From Torymus aiolomorphi (lineage: Eukaryota; Arthropoda; Insecta; Hymenoptera; Torymidae), in assembly GCA_036365515.1 (NCBI GenBank), contig CM070873.1, positions 193,997,104 through 194,061,103 on the forward strand: DNA of 64,000 nt, given 5' to 3'. Positions 44,775-57,521 of this stretch are shown here, piece after piece. Position 1 is the first letter of the stretch. Every line of letters starts with the position of its first letter. The notes below the pieces were generated by a model. The model saw only the letters and a list, made by a program, of their open reading frames with translations, was not told the DNA's origin and ran no database searches. The position numbers were made by a program, and so were the translations under genes.

Positions 44775-44861
44775 AGTAACGTTTAAAAGTCAGAACGTTT
44801 AAAACAATTATTTCTTAGAAGTACTCCTGAAAGTAAATATTTTAGACAACATGTAAGACAA

Positions 44862-46260
44862 TATATAATAATGCACTTCCTTTCGCCAGTTTAGGAGCAA
44901 AATTTGATGCTTTATTTGGTAGAGGACCTTAGGTTATTCATATATGTTGACAAGTTTACCATAATGTTTATTCTTTACATCCTAACGAAAATGATGCTAG
45001 AAAATATGGCCAATATTCGTGATAATGAAATGGCGATTGTATAATAACATTTCATGTACGTTAAATCTATTAAACAATTGCACAATTATTTTCGAAATAT
45101 TAACATTTAGGCGATTTCTTATGAAATGATACGTGAAGTAGAAAAAGAAGAACAAAATCGCTTGCGACATAATGAAACCGCAATTGATTCTAGATCAGAA
45201 TGTTTATAACTCGCAATTTACATCTTAACAAACATGTTTACAATGAATCTGGATGCAATGAAGTGACTGCTGTTTTTGTTGGTTAAGAAGGCCAACCTCC
45301 AGAAGATCGAGATATATGCACATAGTCAAAATATAACAAAACAACAAGTATGCCTTATATTAGTAAACATGTAGATCCTATAACATATCCACTTATATTT
45401 CCAAATGGAAAATAACTTATTGTTGATGCTTTGGTTAAAGTTGAAGATCAAGATTACATTATTTAAGAAAACATTAACATTCCTTAAGAACAAATTTGTA
45501 AAAAGGTGTTGTGGACTATATAAAAAAAATACGAAAATGAAGATACGAGAATTGGAAAAATGGTTATTTTACCATCCTCGTTTTATGGAAGTCCTAGATC
45601 ATTAAAGCAACATGTTTTAGATGCAATGATAATAGTCCAGAAATATAGTAAACCGGAATTTTTCATTACAATGACATGTAATCCAAAGTGGGAGGAAATT
45701 GCTCAAAATTTAAAAGATTTTGATCAAAAAGTTAAAATTTTTTTAGAAGATGTGAATAAAAAAGGAATTTTCGGAAAGTGTATTGCCTATACGTATGTTA
45801 TTGAGTTTCAAAAAAGGCGTCTGCCTCACATGCACTTATTATTATTCATTGATAAAGATAATAAAGTTAGTAATGTAGATTACGTTGATACTATTATTAG
45901 CACTGAAATACCTGATCAAGTGAGATATCAAAGATTATATAATATAGTTAAACAATTTATGATACATGGACCATGTATAGTAAATACAATATGAATTTAC
46001 CTTGTATGGATAGTAAGACAAATAAAATGTACTAAAAATTTTCCTAAAGCATTTAATAAACAAACTAATTTTAATAGCAATGGTTATCCAAATTATCGAC
46101 AAAGCAATGATAGAAAACAAATTTCGTTTAGTAAAAAAAAAGCTGACAACAGAATTGTAGTTCTATATAATCCTTAACTATTACTAAAATTTAATTGCCA
46201 TATTAATGTAGAAGTTTGTTCAACAGTTCAATGCCTTCAAGGCGACCAAGACCTCTATAT
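44862..46260 (+). pseudogene. Helitron Rep (HUH) region, decayed
   Basis: Upstream pieces read FASLGAKFDALFGRGP and PEDRDICT. The best piece (45560-45994) has YGSPRSLKQHVLDAMIIVQKY, FFITMTCNPKWEEIAQNL and the HUH-type FQKRRLPHMHLLLF, matching Helitron_like_N/Rep. Then SKAFNKQTNFNSNGYPNYR and DNRIVVLYNP lead to CHINVEV. Several stops and frameshifts. It would nick and join DNA in rolling-circle transposition. The helicase half is separated (see 47391-47512). Confidence 0.88.
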
Positions 46261-46783
46261 TGCAATTTAAATGAGAAATATTGGCAAGGAAGGCATTGTA
46301 TGACTTCAAACAAGGTAATGTGAATTTAACAATAGTATTTTTGTGAAAAATTATAATATATTTTACAATACAAAACCATAACTTAAGTGATAATAATGTC
46401 TGAATGCTTATTTACAGGTATAAATGCAAGGTTCGATTACCAAATAAGCAATTTAAAGGTTTTTATGTCATCAAATAAGGTAATTTAAAATAATTAAGGA
46501 TACTTTCATTACAGATTTTTATACATTTTACCATGTGATACCATAATCAAGCAAGTAATCATGTTTGTATGCTTGTTTATAGGTATTAGAGGAAGGTTCA
46601 CCCGCCAAAACTGTAATTTTAGTGGAAAATACCATTCAATATTGAAATAATTCAAGGGCTTGTATCTCAGAATCCTCAAAGCGTTAGGGTCTAGTATCGC
46701 ACAGGCTTTCATTTTTAGGTAAAAGAAGAAATATCCTGCGAGCTGGTGTGGATCCATGACCCGGATCTGAGATACACTCCTTG

Positions 46784-47005
46784 TTAGTAAAGGAAGTTTG
46801 CTCCAGCTCGCCGCCTAGCGGATAGCGGCAGAGATCGCCGACGTAAACAGTCCCGAGTCCCGAGAAAGGTGAAAAGCCGCGGCGTGTGCCATGCACCGAG
46901 CGGAGCCGTCTTTTCGGCTGCTTCTCCCACTCTACTGAGTTAGGGCACTGGCAATCTCTGCGGCTATCCGCTAAGCGGCGAGCTGGAGCAAACTCCCGTT
47001 ACTAA
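46784..47005. mobile_element. MITE with about 55-bp inverted repeats inside the Helitron remnant
   Basis: Left TTAGTAAAGGAAGTTTGCTC and right GAGCAAACTCCCGTTACTAA are inverted copies; the pairing continues through CAGCTCGCCGCCTAGCGGAT for about 55 bp. GC-rich interior, no ORF. Superfamily unclear. Confidence 0.75.
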
Positions 47006-47089
47006 GTAAGTAACGCCAAGGGTAGATAAGGAAGACAAATGGCATCGTCCGGACACTTTTCCAATGTCATTGGAATATCGAACTACGAG

Positions 47090-47390
47090 GCGTGCCTCGT
47101 TTTTGGAATGTCTTTACATATCTGGCATTCCAGGTGGAATATTCAGCTAGATATCCACCTGGAATTCCAGCTAGCAAGCAACCTACTCGGAGTTCGTAAA
47201 AAAAAAGCTGTAACAATATAGTATATTGGTACCAGCCGAAATTTCATCTGGATACATACCTGGAATTCCAGCTAGTAATCCACTTGGAGTTTGTCCAAAA
47301 AAGGAGGTACAGCTGGAATTCCAGCTGGGATTCCAGCTGGATATCCACCTTAAATTCCAGCTAGTATTCTAGGTGGATATTTTCAACGGG
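47090..47390. repeat. Cluster of short palindromes (CCAGCTGGAATTCCAGCTGG type)
   Basis: GGTGGATATCCAGCTGGAAT-like words recur at least seven times in both orientations. The block ends TGGATATTTTCAACGGG exactly where Helitron helicase coding resumes, so it is probably an inserted DNA element. Confidence 0.6.
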
Positions 47391-47512
47391 GACAGATTAT
47401 TTAGAGACTTGTGTAAAAATAATATTATTTTGGAGGTAAACTAATGACTGTTTCTGGAGATTTTCGACAAACATTACCTATAGTTACACACGGTAATAGG
47501 ACAAAACCTCCA
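47391..47512 (+). pseudogene. Helitron helicase (Pif1-like) fragment
   Basis: Reads DRLFRDLCKNNI then MTVSGDFRQTLPIVTHGNR, matching the Pif1-type GGDFRQTLPVV motif of Helitron helicases. Only about 35 residues remain. Confidence 0.75.
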
Positions 47513-48472
47513 GGTCGCCGAGACATCGTCTAGGAGGAAGGACACCAACTACTCTATGAAGATGATGTCTAGGTATCAGGGGTACCTATAGACATGAAGT
47601 TATTGGATGGCTGACATCACATCATAGACGGCACACGGCCCACGGCATACGGCACACGGCACACGGCATACGTAAAGCTGCTTAATATAATAGTAAATTT
47701 TGTATGATGGGATTATGTTAAATGGTTTGTGACATTTTATTATTACTCCTTCTATTTGTTACCATTAAAAAGCAATTATTACTATACAATATTATATTTT
47801 TCCATGAGTTAAATACGTGATTAAAATTTTAAATCGATAAATCAAGTATTCTCTGAGAAAACGCGATTCGACAATTTAAAAAAAAAATCTTTAATCTCAA
47901 ATATCTTTGGTCGTAATTCACCGATTTTTTTAGGCAACGAACTCGATGTGAAGATATATAAAAGCTATATCAGTGCCAAATTTCAGGACGATTCAATAAT
48001 TTTTACTCTCGTTATCGTGCGAAATCGCAAAATTTTTCTAAAATAATTTTTTTTTTTAAACAAATGAAGATAATCTCTTGAAATTTGAACCAAATATAGT
48101 TTGGTGTAATAAGTAGTGAAAAATTCAAGTCAATAAATAAAATATTTTTTGAGAAATTAATTTATGAAATATAAAAACGTTTTCCTTAATAAAAAATGAC
48201 AGAGTGAAGATAATTTAAATAGTAAAAAAAAAAAATATATGTAATTTAAATAACTTTCAAGAAAAGTTCATTATATTATGTAATAATGGCTGTAAGATAT
48301 AAAAAAAAGACAAAAAAATTCAAAACTCAAAATCGTTTTTTGGCTATAAAAAAAAGAAAATCAGAAAAAACTCAAATCCATCAGGGTAATGAGTTTTCTT
48401 CGCGAGACGAAGAGAATAGTCTTTGTCCGACGAAAATAGGTCGATTCGTTTCCGAGATATAAAGAGATTACG
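47513..48472. other. AT-rich intergenic sequence
   Basis: A short tandem CACGGCATACGG-type repeat at 47626-47672. Otherwise no gene. Confidence 0.5.
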
Positions 48473-48508
48473 CACACACACGCATACACACATACACACA
48501 CATACGCA

Positions 48509-48586
<78 letters not shown>
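48473..48586 (+). repeat. (AC)n/(ACGC)n microsatellite
   Basis: CA repeats with interspersed CGCA units. Confidence 0.97.
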
Positions 48587-48587
<1 letters not shown>

Positions 48588-48717
48588 TCCACTGCTATAA
48601 AATTATTACTGTGATGTCTGAAATTTTTAAAGTATGATATTGTATCTCGATTAAGTAGTATTTTATTTTCTATTTTTATTTTATTTTTTCGCTGGAAATC
48701 GTTTGATTACTTTATTT

Positions 48718-48963
<246 letters not shown>

Positions 48964-49606
48964 AAGTGCACGCACACTATTCTCGTACTCTGATGTTTCT
49001 TGTTGTTTTACTCACCGAATTTCACTCCGAGGAGTGTTTCCTTTCATAAAAGTGGTCCCGCCGGCTCTTAAGCTCTCTGCGTAGGAATTGCACACACTAA
49101 TTTGATACAATCTCATGAGCCTGGAACTATTTTCCTCCTACACTACAACAACATAACCTCAAGCAGCAACACTTGGGGGCTGTACGAGAGCATTTCGGTC
49201 GCTTCGCACCTGCCTGCTACTACAGTGACAACTTCTTCAGTGTGACCTTGCAGTACTATATCTATTGCATCTAATCAAAATATACCATCAGAAAATATTC
49301 CTGTTTCTAATGAATCCGCGAACCAAAATTGTAAAAAAGGTCTGCACTCTGAACCACACCGTGAGCTCGTAATTTCCGGTGCTGTTGATTGTAATGATAT
49401 TGGATCACAGAAGACGGATTTTGCCCTCGCCGTGCTAAACAGAGTGCAGCCTTCTATAGATTGTTCGGATATTATCAATGTTCAATAGTTGTTTAACAAC
49501 AATAACAAGTCAAAAGGCATTTTAGCCAGTGAGTTCAGAGACAGTTCAGGTGGTGCTTCTTCTCTGCTAGCCAAGCTGACGGAGTCGTAACCTGGCTAGT
49601 CAAACT

Positions 49607-50065
49607 ATGAGAAACAAGCATAATATTACCGACTTTAATACTAGTCACATCGTCACTACGCATCTTGGTAGGAACATCCCATTGCTCGTCGCCTCTATTT
49701 TTATTAATGAGTATTTGGATAGCCAAATTTATAAGGAATTTAAAAAACTGAAGTCCCCAGCCAAGAAGCTAGGGTTTAAATATGTATGGCTCAGACAGGG
49801 GCGATTCCTTATCAAGATGCGAGATGGCGAACAAGCCTTCACGTTCAACTCGCCTACTGATCTCCATGTAATTGCAGGGACTTATAAGACCGACGATGTT
49901 GAGACAGCAAACGATCAGACAGTCGTGTCAAGCGACGTCAATGTTATTCTTAGTACTAGTAATTTAGCCACAACTGCAAAAAACAATAATAATGAGGATA
50001 AAACCACCAAAAAAAGTAGCACGACCAAATCTAGAAAAGGTTCCAAAAAGAAAGAGGTTAAGTGA
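49607..50065 (+). pseudogene. ORF1 C-terminal part (Baculo_FP-like) of element 2
   Basis: 152 codons containing NEYLDSQIYKEFKKLKSPAK and LGFKYVWLRQGRFLIKMRD, the FP25K-like fold common in ORF1 of insect CR1/jockey-type elements, then a Lys/Ser-rich basic tail. The upstream part (49100-49600) is coding-like but broken by stops (e.g. at 49486). ORF1 binds element RNA as a chaperone. Confidence 0.7.
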
Positions 50066-50099
50066 CTAGACCAGGTTCCATCCGGAAGGTACGAAGGGA

Positions 50100-52846
50100 G
50101 AAAGAGTGGACTCCAAGCGGGTTTCATCAATGTGAACTCTCTTCGGGCTTACATTGACCAAGTCTGTCACTTTCTTCTTTAATTCTTCCTATGAACTATT
50201 CGGCTTTGCTGAGACTTGATTGAACTCAGCTGTTTCTGATGACGTCATTCAAATCCCCGGCTTTAAAGTAGACTGGCAAGACCGTAACGCGAATGGAAGA
50301 GGGGTAGCTTTGTTTGTATAGTAAGAGCACCATCGCTGCGAGATTTTAGCGAGGTCAAATACGGAAGGAATCGGAAAACTAGGTCTTCCCGAGTTCATTT
50401 TCTGTTCTAGCAGTGACACCAAGAACCTGCTTGTACTTGTCGCGGTAATATATCGACCACCAATAATTGCCTTTTTAAAAAATGCAGATCTAATTACCAA
50501 TTTAAGAACCCTATCAGGCAATTACAGTCATAAAATTGTAATGGGGGATTTGAATGCCGATCTTCTCAGTGGCGGTCATGATGCCACGTTTGTTCGTAAC
50601 CTTGCAGCTGAACTGTCGCTGCAGCTGGTTCAACACGGCACCACCCACATAAAGCCTGCATCTCGCACCTGGACTGACGTGATTCTCGTTGACGAAAATG
50701 ACAATATCATCGACGACCGAAACATCTCAGCTAACTTTCACAACAGCCACAACATTATTGACGTTACCATCGGTTTCAACTCTGAGGTGCCAAGAACACA
50801 AACTTTTCTGTACAGAGATTATAGAAATATCAATGCTCAAGATCTTGGAGCGCTATTGCCCTGCTGTGACTGGATACCCTTCGATGCTGACGTCCTTGAT
50901 ACAGAGCAAGCTCTGGACTACCTCTGCACCAATCTATCGGCAGCCACAGATTCCTTGGCACCACAAAAAACTTTTGTTGACACCCTCTACAAACGCTATA
51001 AACGTACTGGACAGCAAGACTTTTACGTAGAATTTGTCACGCTACGTAAAAAAATCGACGAGAAGACTGACCTAGCGAAGACGTCTTATCTACATGCCAG
51101 ACTAACGGATGCTCTGACAGATGGTAGTATCTGGAAAGAGTTACGTGACCTGAGACTCTTACCCAAGCATACCGAGGACTTAAATGGGTTTACTCCAGAT
51201 GAGATTAACCGTCATTTTGCTGGAGTGTCCATCTCTCCACAGGATGACAATGAGAAACATCGCAGAATTATATTGGAGAGTAGTGATGAAGGTTTCTCCA
51301 TCAAACCCATAACTTTTAATGATGTTGTTATCGCGATATCTCATTTTTCATCGCAGGCACGTGGAGTGGACGGGATTTCCCAATGCGTCATTGTCAAAGC
51401 ATTGCCTGTCATCGGCAACCTACTAGTTAAACTCTTTAACTCCTCCCTGACGACTAATATTTTTCCATCCCTCTGGAAGAAAGTAAACATCATTCCTCAA
51501 AGAAAACAAAGGCACCTACATCTCCCTCAGAATGTCGACCGATTGCTTTGCTTTTCTTTCTTTCGAAGGTGCTTGAGAAAATTGCACACGCGCAGCTGAT
51601 ACAGCATCTAGAGACCATGAAAATCCTCAACCCAAATCAGACAGATTTACGAACTTTTAATTTCACGCAAACAGCACTAATTAGACTGACAGGTAACATC
51701 AGATCTGGCATGGACAAGAAACTGGTGACCATTCTTCTTCTATTTGATTTTAGTAAGGCATTCGACACTTTCTCGACTTCTCGAAAAGCTAGGATTACTG
51801 GAGTTTTCTAGGGCTGCCCTCTCTGGATCAACTCCTACTTCGATGGCAGGATGCAGAAAGTATACTCTAACTTCTCTGGCGAGTCATCGTGGCTCGGTAC
51901 AAACTTAGGAGTCCCACAGGGGTCAGTTCTGGGACCTCTGTTGTTCTGCCTCTATATCAATAATCTGCGGTAGGTTCTCGACCCTTTGGGTGTCGAACAT
52001 ATATTATATACAGATGATCTGCAAGTTTGTTATCAGGTATCGCGTGATATGTTCGGTGAGGGGGTGGTATTGACTCAACAAGCTGCAAAAACAGTCTCAG
52101 AATGGGCAACCGGCGCCGGGTTCAAACTCAATGCAAGTAAGGCGAAAGCGATTGTTTTCGATAGTAATAGTTTTGTCAATAGTTTAAAGGATGATTCCTC
52201 GCTCTGCTTTGTTTTGGGTGATGGCGTAAGGGTGCCCTTTTTCGATTCTGTCGAGAGTCTCGGAGTAGTCCTTGATTCTAAAATGCCTTGAAAGAATCAC
52301 GTTGACATCCTAACTAAAAAATTCAGTAGAACGTTGTACCATCTTAGATTCTTTAGGAATTATATCTCCGAGTCTCTCCGGAAACGGCTAGCGGAAGCAC
52401 TGCTTTTCCCTCATCTAGACTATTGTTCAGTTGTGATGTTGGACGCATCTCAGAAGTTGCGTAACCGTCTGCAGGTCCTGCAGAATTCCTGTATGCGATG
52501 TGATGGGTCTTAGGAGGGACGATCACATCACGCCTTACAGAACCGCTTTGGGTTGGCTACGTATAGATTCGAGGAGACACTATTTCATGTACTAATGTAC
52601 AAAATCGTGCGTATAAATGTCCCGGACTGTCTACTAGGTCTCTTTACTAAACATGTACCCAAAGGTGCTATTAAGGGAGTCATACAAGAACTTGCATTCC
52701 TCCTGATGCGCAAAACGTACGGGGTTAGATATTTCAAAGTACAGGGAGCGTATTTATGGAACTCCCTACCCTCTAAGATTCGGAATTTACTGTCTCTCAG
52801 TAGGTTCACGACGGCAGTGAAGAGACACCTATCTGACCTCGATTAG
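50100..52846 (+). pseudogene. Endonuclease-reverse transcriptase ORF of element 2, frameshifted
   Basis: The APE-type endonuclease starts near FINVNSLRAYIDQV with stops at about 50180-50320, then IYRPP, the intact MGDLNADL and TWTDVI (conserved EN motifs). The RT has SSQARGVDGISQCVIV, LLFDFSKAFDTFS, PQGSVLGPLLF and the catalytic YTDDLQVC at about 52000. The C-terminus reads VRYFKVQGAYLWNSLPSKIR. At least four frame changes (about 51545, 51800, 51975, 52290). Confidence 0.85.
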
Positions 52847-53303
52847 GTGTCTTTTATCTATATGTGTCCTGTTTCGTCCCATATACATGATCTTAAAGTA
52901 TGAATGTATTTAAGGGATTAATGGGAGAGAGTGCCTGTGCGTTCAGAGAGTATGTATTACTGTGTCATTTTTTAATCGTTTATTGTATTATGTGCGTTTT
53001 CTTGTATTTTTAAACTGTATTTGATAGATGTTACAAGTATTTTATGTAGGATATTATTCGTATTATTATTCGTATTATTTTTCAGTATTCTCATCTGTGA
53101 TATCGCTCTGCGTGATTTGACTTACTGTGATATATAGTATTACCTAGTTTTTAAGTTTGACTGTGATATCACGTGCAATATTTTTCCCTTTTCATTTTTT
53201 TAATTTCTTTTTAATGTTAATTTAAGCACAATTTTGTGTTATATTTGAAAATTATTTTGTATAATTTATACGAATAAACATCTATCTATCTATCTATCTA
53301 TCT

Positions 53304-53944
53304 ACCTCTTGCTCGCTCTCTCTCTCTCTTTCTCAAACTCATTCTCATTTTTTATCTTCACATACACTATTTCTTTCTCACTCATTATCTCTGTCTTTCT
53401 GTTCCTCTATTGCTCTCTCAGTCACTCTTTTACTATTACTTTAGTTTACTTTTTCATGGATATCTTGTTTAACGATAAATTGGTGAAATAATTTTAAATA
53501 TTAACATTAAAAATTAATTATAGATATAAGTAGATTAACTTTAATGAAGTCACGTGCCAATTAATTGTAACCGGGTTTTTTCATTAACAAAAACACTTTT
53601 ATTTTTAATCATATTTTCTTTTTTATAGTTTTTCTTTCAAGATTCAAACGTTTTTAATCATTAGTATACGTATATACCGAGCGAGCGTCAGCGAGCTTGG
53701 ATTTATTGCTAGTAACTAATTATTTAAGATATAAAATTAATTTTTTATTTATGGGTTAATGGTTCTGTCAAGAATAAAATCCTTTGATGAACAACAAAAA
53801 ATTAAAAAATCAAGAATCAAATAAAATTTAAAGATGCGATATTGTTTTAAATACAATTGCAGAGAACATTTTAGAATATAAGATCACATAACTAATAATT
53901 AGTGTTTTAAGTATAAACTAACTTTTCATGCCCATTGTGTAGCC
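53304..53944. other. TC-rich then AT-rich sequence
   Basis: Imperfect TC-rich run to about 53430, then AT-rich. No gene. Confidence 0.5.
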
Positions 53945-54400
53945 AATTGAACCTTAAAGAAAAAAAAGACCTACAATCAAAATAGCCAGAAGAAGCGAGA
54001 TTCTGGCACACGAATGTCTAAACGCAGGCAGACACGCAGAGAATATTAAAAAAAATTCAAAACTCGTGAATCAAAGCACCGCGTGATACAAAAATAAAGT
54101 TGTCGGGGAAAGCGAAATTCACGCACAAGAATATCTGCACGCAAGCTGGCAGGCAGATAGCAAGGTATGCAGACGTGTGACAGTAGCCAATTCGATTATA
54201 AAAAAGGGCTTAACCCTTTTTTATAATCGAATTGGCTACTGTCCCAAATTTGCCCAAAATTGCTGGGGGACACAAGGGCCACGAAGAAGGCACGCAATCG
54301 CGCAACAGTTAGCGATTCTGTTATTAAAAAAAAAAATTTAAACCTAAATAGTCGGGGTATGCGAGATCCAAGTATAAGTCAATGTGCTATCTAATAAATA
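53945..54400. repeat. Satellite-like repeat of about 100-bp units, locus 2
   Basis: Shares GACCTACAATCAAA, GGGGAAAGCGAAATTC and AAGAATATCTGCACGCAAGC with 34925-35345. It contains a 65-bp palindrome at 54179-54243. Confidence 0.6.
54179..54243. repeat. Perfect palindrome, 30-bp arms, 5-base centre
   Basis: GACAGTAGCCAATTCGATTA continues to AAAAAAGGG, then CTTAA, then the exact reverse complement ending CGAATTGGCTACTGTC. Confidence 0.95.
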
Positions 54401-54552
54401 CCAAGAATTGATAAAATAAGAAGCATAATTTATTGTTGTCTTAATTAATTATAAAGATTGGTAAAGATTAATAATTCAATAAAATAGAAATCCCGAAACT
54501 CTGAAAAAAAGGGACTCAATATGCAAAGATTTAGAGTAAAAGAAGTTTTTAA

Positions 54553-56930
54553 TCCCTACTAAAAACTCTCAGGCGATTTTTAAGGTGAGATCTCACCTGA
54601 GAACTCACCTGATTTCTCATGGCAAAATCTCATGTGAACTATCTTAAAAAAGAATTTACATGAGAATTTATGTGAGAAATCAGCTGAGTTCTAAAAAAAA
54701 ATTTTTAAGTTAATAAAGATGAAACCAAATGACCTGTCTTAGAAAAATAATTTACATGAGAACCCAGATGAGAAATCAGCTGAGTTCTCACGAAATTTTT
54801 TTTAAGTTAATACCTTACTGAAAAATCTCAGGTAAGATGACTATATTAAAGATGATTATATAAAACTTTTGTAAAGAAATGGTTCCATATAAACTATATA
54901 AAAGTTCTATAAATCTTGACGAGCGGAAAAAATATTTTTTTTTGCGCATAGAACTGTACTTATGTAGAGACTCACATTTTTGCCGTTGACTATATAATCG
55001 GAGCGATGATAGGCGGAGACAGAAGATAACTTAAGCCGTGTTGACATGAGGCATTGAAGTCTGTAAGGGTGCTGGAAACAAAGAGTGTAGTTTTTAAAAT
55101 CTTTCAAAGAATCTTTGACGTCGCCGCGGTTGCCATCGTCGCTGTATCATAAATAACTGTCTCTGAATTAAATAGTTGAGGACGATCTTTGGAGGCAAAA
55201 TGAAATGATCTTAGTTCTTTATGGCAACGTTCCGTTGGCTTAGTAAGGCAACCTCATGAGGCCGAAATTATAAACGTATATATCATACGTCGATCAGATG
55301 TTATTCTCGACTGTTGTACGGTTTTTATTTAATTAAATAAATTCTGATCATTTTTTCGAAAAACACGTTTGTTAAGCCCTCCGTATATGTAAATACTACA
55401 TTCAGATTTTTTTTGGATGATACTACTCGTATTTTCGTGAAATGTACTCGTTTGAAAAATAACATTGGTACTCACATCCCCTTAAAATAAACTGCTAGTC
55501 GAGAATAACATCTGATCGACGTATGATATATACGTTTATAATTTCGGCCTGATGAGGTTGGCGTACTAAGCCAACGAAACGTTGCCATAAAGAACTAAGA
55601 TCATTTCATTTTGCCTCCAAAGATCGTCCTCAACTATTTAATACAAAAATGGATGGCGTTATACCTTCAACATTAACTGTCTCTGATATCTGTAAAAATA
55701 AATATCCACAAAGAATTTTGTTTTTATTATAAGGAAATGATTAATTTTAAAATGGTTTTACATCTGATAATGTTTCTGGGAACGGTTTCTCACGAATTTT
55801 CCCCAAAAGAAATTCCTAACCAAGAGATATCGCAAAATCTATCGTAAAGTCTTTGTTTTCAATATATAAGTATATTTATTAACAGTGTCGAAAATAAACT
55901 GTATAATAGTAACAACTTCAGGTTGTTTCGACTTCAATCGATAGTTTTGTTTCATAATATGTTTTGATTAGACATTTTTGTGGGTGAAAATTCGAGTGGA
56001 ACCGCTTTTATAAATATCATCAGATACGTAAAGTTTTCTAGAATTAATATTTTCTTATATCAAGAACAAAATATTTTGTGGATATTTACTTTTACAGATG
56101 AAATGGAGTATAATAAGGATTACGACAACGAAGACACCAACAGCAGCGACGGCGAAGTTTTCGCTGTAGGACTTTAAAAACTGCAAAAATTCTCTGTATT
56201 TAGCTATATTACCGGATTCGATACTTCATCTTGCCTTAGCGAAGGTTATCTCATCTGTCCATCTAACGCCGCTGGAATTATACAGACAACGTTAAAAATA
56301 TAAGTCTGCACATAGGTAAATTCAGTTCCATGCGTAAAAAAAAGTATTTTTTTCGCCAATCAAAATTTTAGTAACTTTTGTATGGTTTATGCAGAACCAT
56401 TTCTTTATAAAAGTTTTATATAATGAAGTTTTATATAATTTATAAAAAATTTATAAAATTTTATCTAATAATAGAAAATCAGATTCTTAGTATTAGATAC
56501 CTTTAGCAGAATGAATTTACTTCTCAAATATATTAAAAAAAAAAAAGTAATAATTTATAAAACTCAAGTGAAGACTCAGATGAGATTCATTTGATGTTGA
56601 TTCATCAAAGGTCACATGAAAAATTGAGACAAGATCTCACCTGAGATTTTTCAGTATCAGATTTCATCTTTTTTGACTTAAAAAAATTTTCTGAGAAAGC
56701 AGTTGATTTCTCACCTGAGTTCTCATGTAGATTATATTTCTAAGACAGGTCATCTGATTTCATCCCTATTGACTTGGAAAATGTTTTTGAGAACTCAGCT
56801 GATTTCTCACCTGAGTTCTCAGGTGAACTATTTTTTGAAGACAGTTCACATGAGATTTTGGCATGAGAAATCAGCTGAATTCCCAGATGAGATCTCACCT
56901 AAGAAATCACCTGAGATTTTTCAGTAGGGA
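54553..56930. repeat. Large inverted-repeat structure with TCCCTACTGAAAAATCTCA-type ends
   Basis: 54553-54860 and 56570-56930 are mutually inverted, built from TGAGAAATCAGCTGAGTTCT and AGATCTCACCTGAGA words. The outermost bases are CCCTACT on the left and AGTAGGGA on the right. They could be ends of one 2.4-kb foldback element or two MITEs in opposite orientation. Confidence 0.6.
55167..55673. mobile_element. Foldback element flanked by 13-bp direct repeats
   Basis: About 150-bp perfect inverted arms (from GAATTAAATAGTTGAGGACG, 55165 onward, to its complement ending near 55645). TAACTGTCTCTGA occurs at 55154-55166 and 55674-55686 and may be a target duplication. The right arm has about 27 extra bases. 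Confidence 0.75.
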
Positions 56931-57197
56931 AGTAATCACAAAGTTGTTCCCAAGTTTTTGGAAAGATTATTTTGTAAAAAATATTTTAAAAAATATTTAT
57001 AATAAATCAAAATAATATGAATAATAAGTAATAACAAAACTATTTACGTAAAGATTTGTTTGTGAAGTGATAATACTATATGACGGGATATTTGTGATCG
57101 GAATAAAATATCATAAAATATTGTTTATGATTACTTTAATGAAAAAAAATTCATAAAATAGCCTTCAACAGTCCACCAAAAAATATTTAAAGTAAAC
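56931..57197. other. AT-rich spacer
   Basis: No gene seen. Confidence 0.5.
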
Positions 57198-57521
57198 TGT
57201 TAGAGTATAACGAATACTCTATGGTATATCGCTATAGTATGTAGCGCCTCCATAACAGAACTGTAAGGCGGGAGCGCGGAGCGCAGTCAGTCCGAGAGCG
57301 CCTCTCGATTAGTAAAGACGTGTCGATGTGGTTGAATAAAAATTATTTAAAACGTCGTCAATCAATAAAGTAATTTTGATAGCATCGCCCGTAGTTTCAT
57401 TTTGGTGTTTTACAGTACTTTAGCTATCAGTTGACTCAACAAAACTTTTTAAACATTATTTAAATTACTCTGATATCTTTGTTCTTTATTTCTGCGCAAA
57501 CTTATATCCAATATCCCAACA
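57198..57521 (+). repeat. 5' LTR of copia copy 2
   Basis: Begins TGTTAGAGTATAACGAATAC and ends ATATCCCAACA, followed by GGTTATGGTCCC, reminiscent of the GGTTATGGGCCC primer-binding site of copia-type elements. It contains 113 bp not present in the LTR at 33727-33934. Confidence 0.8.
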
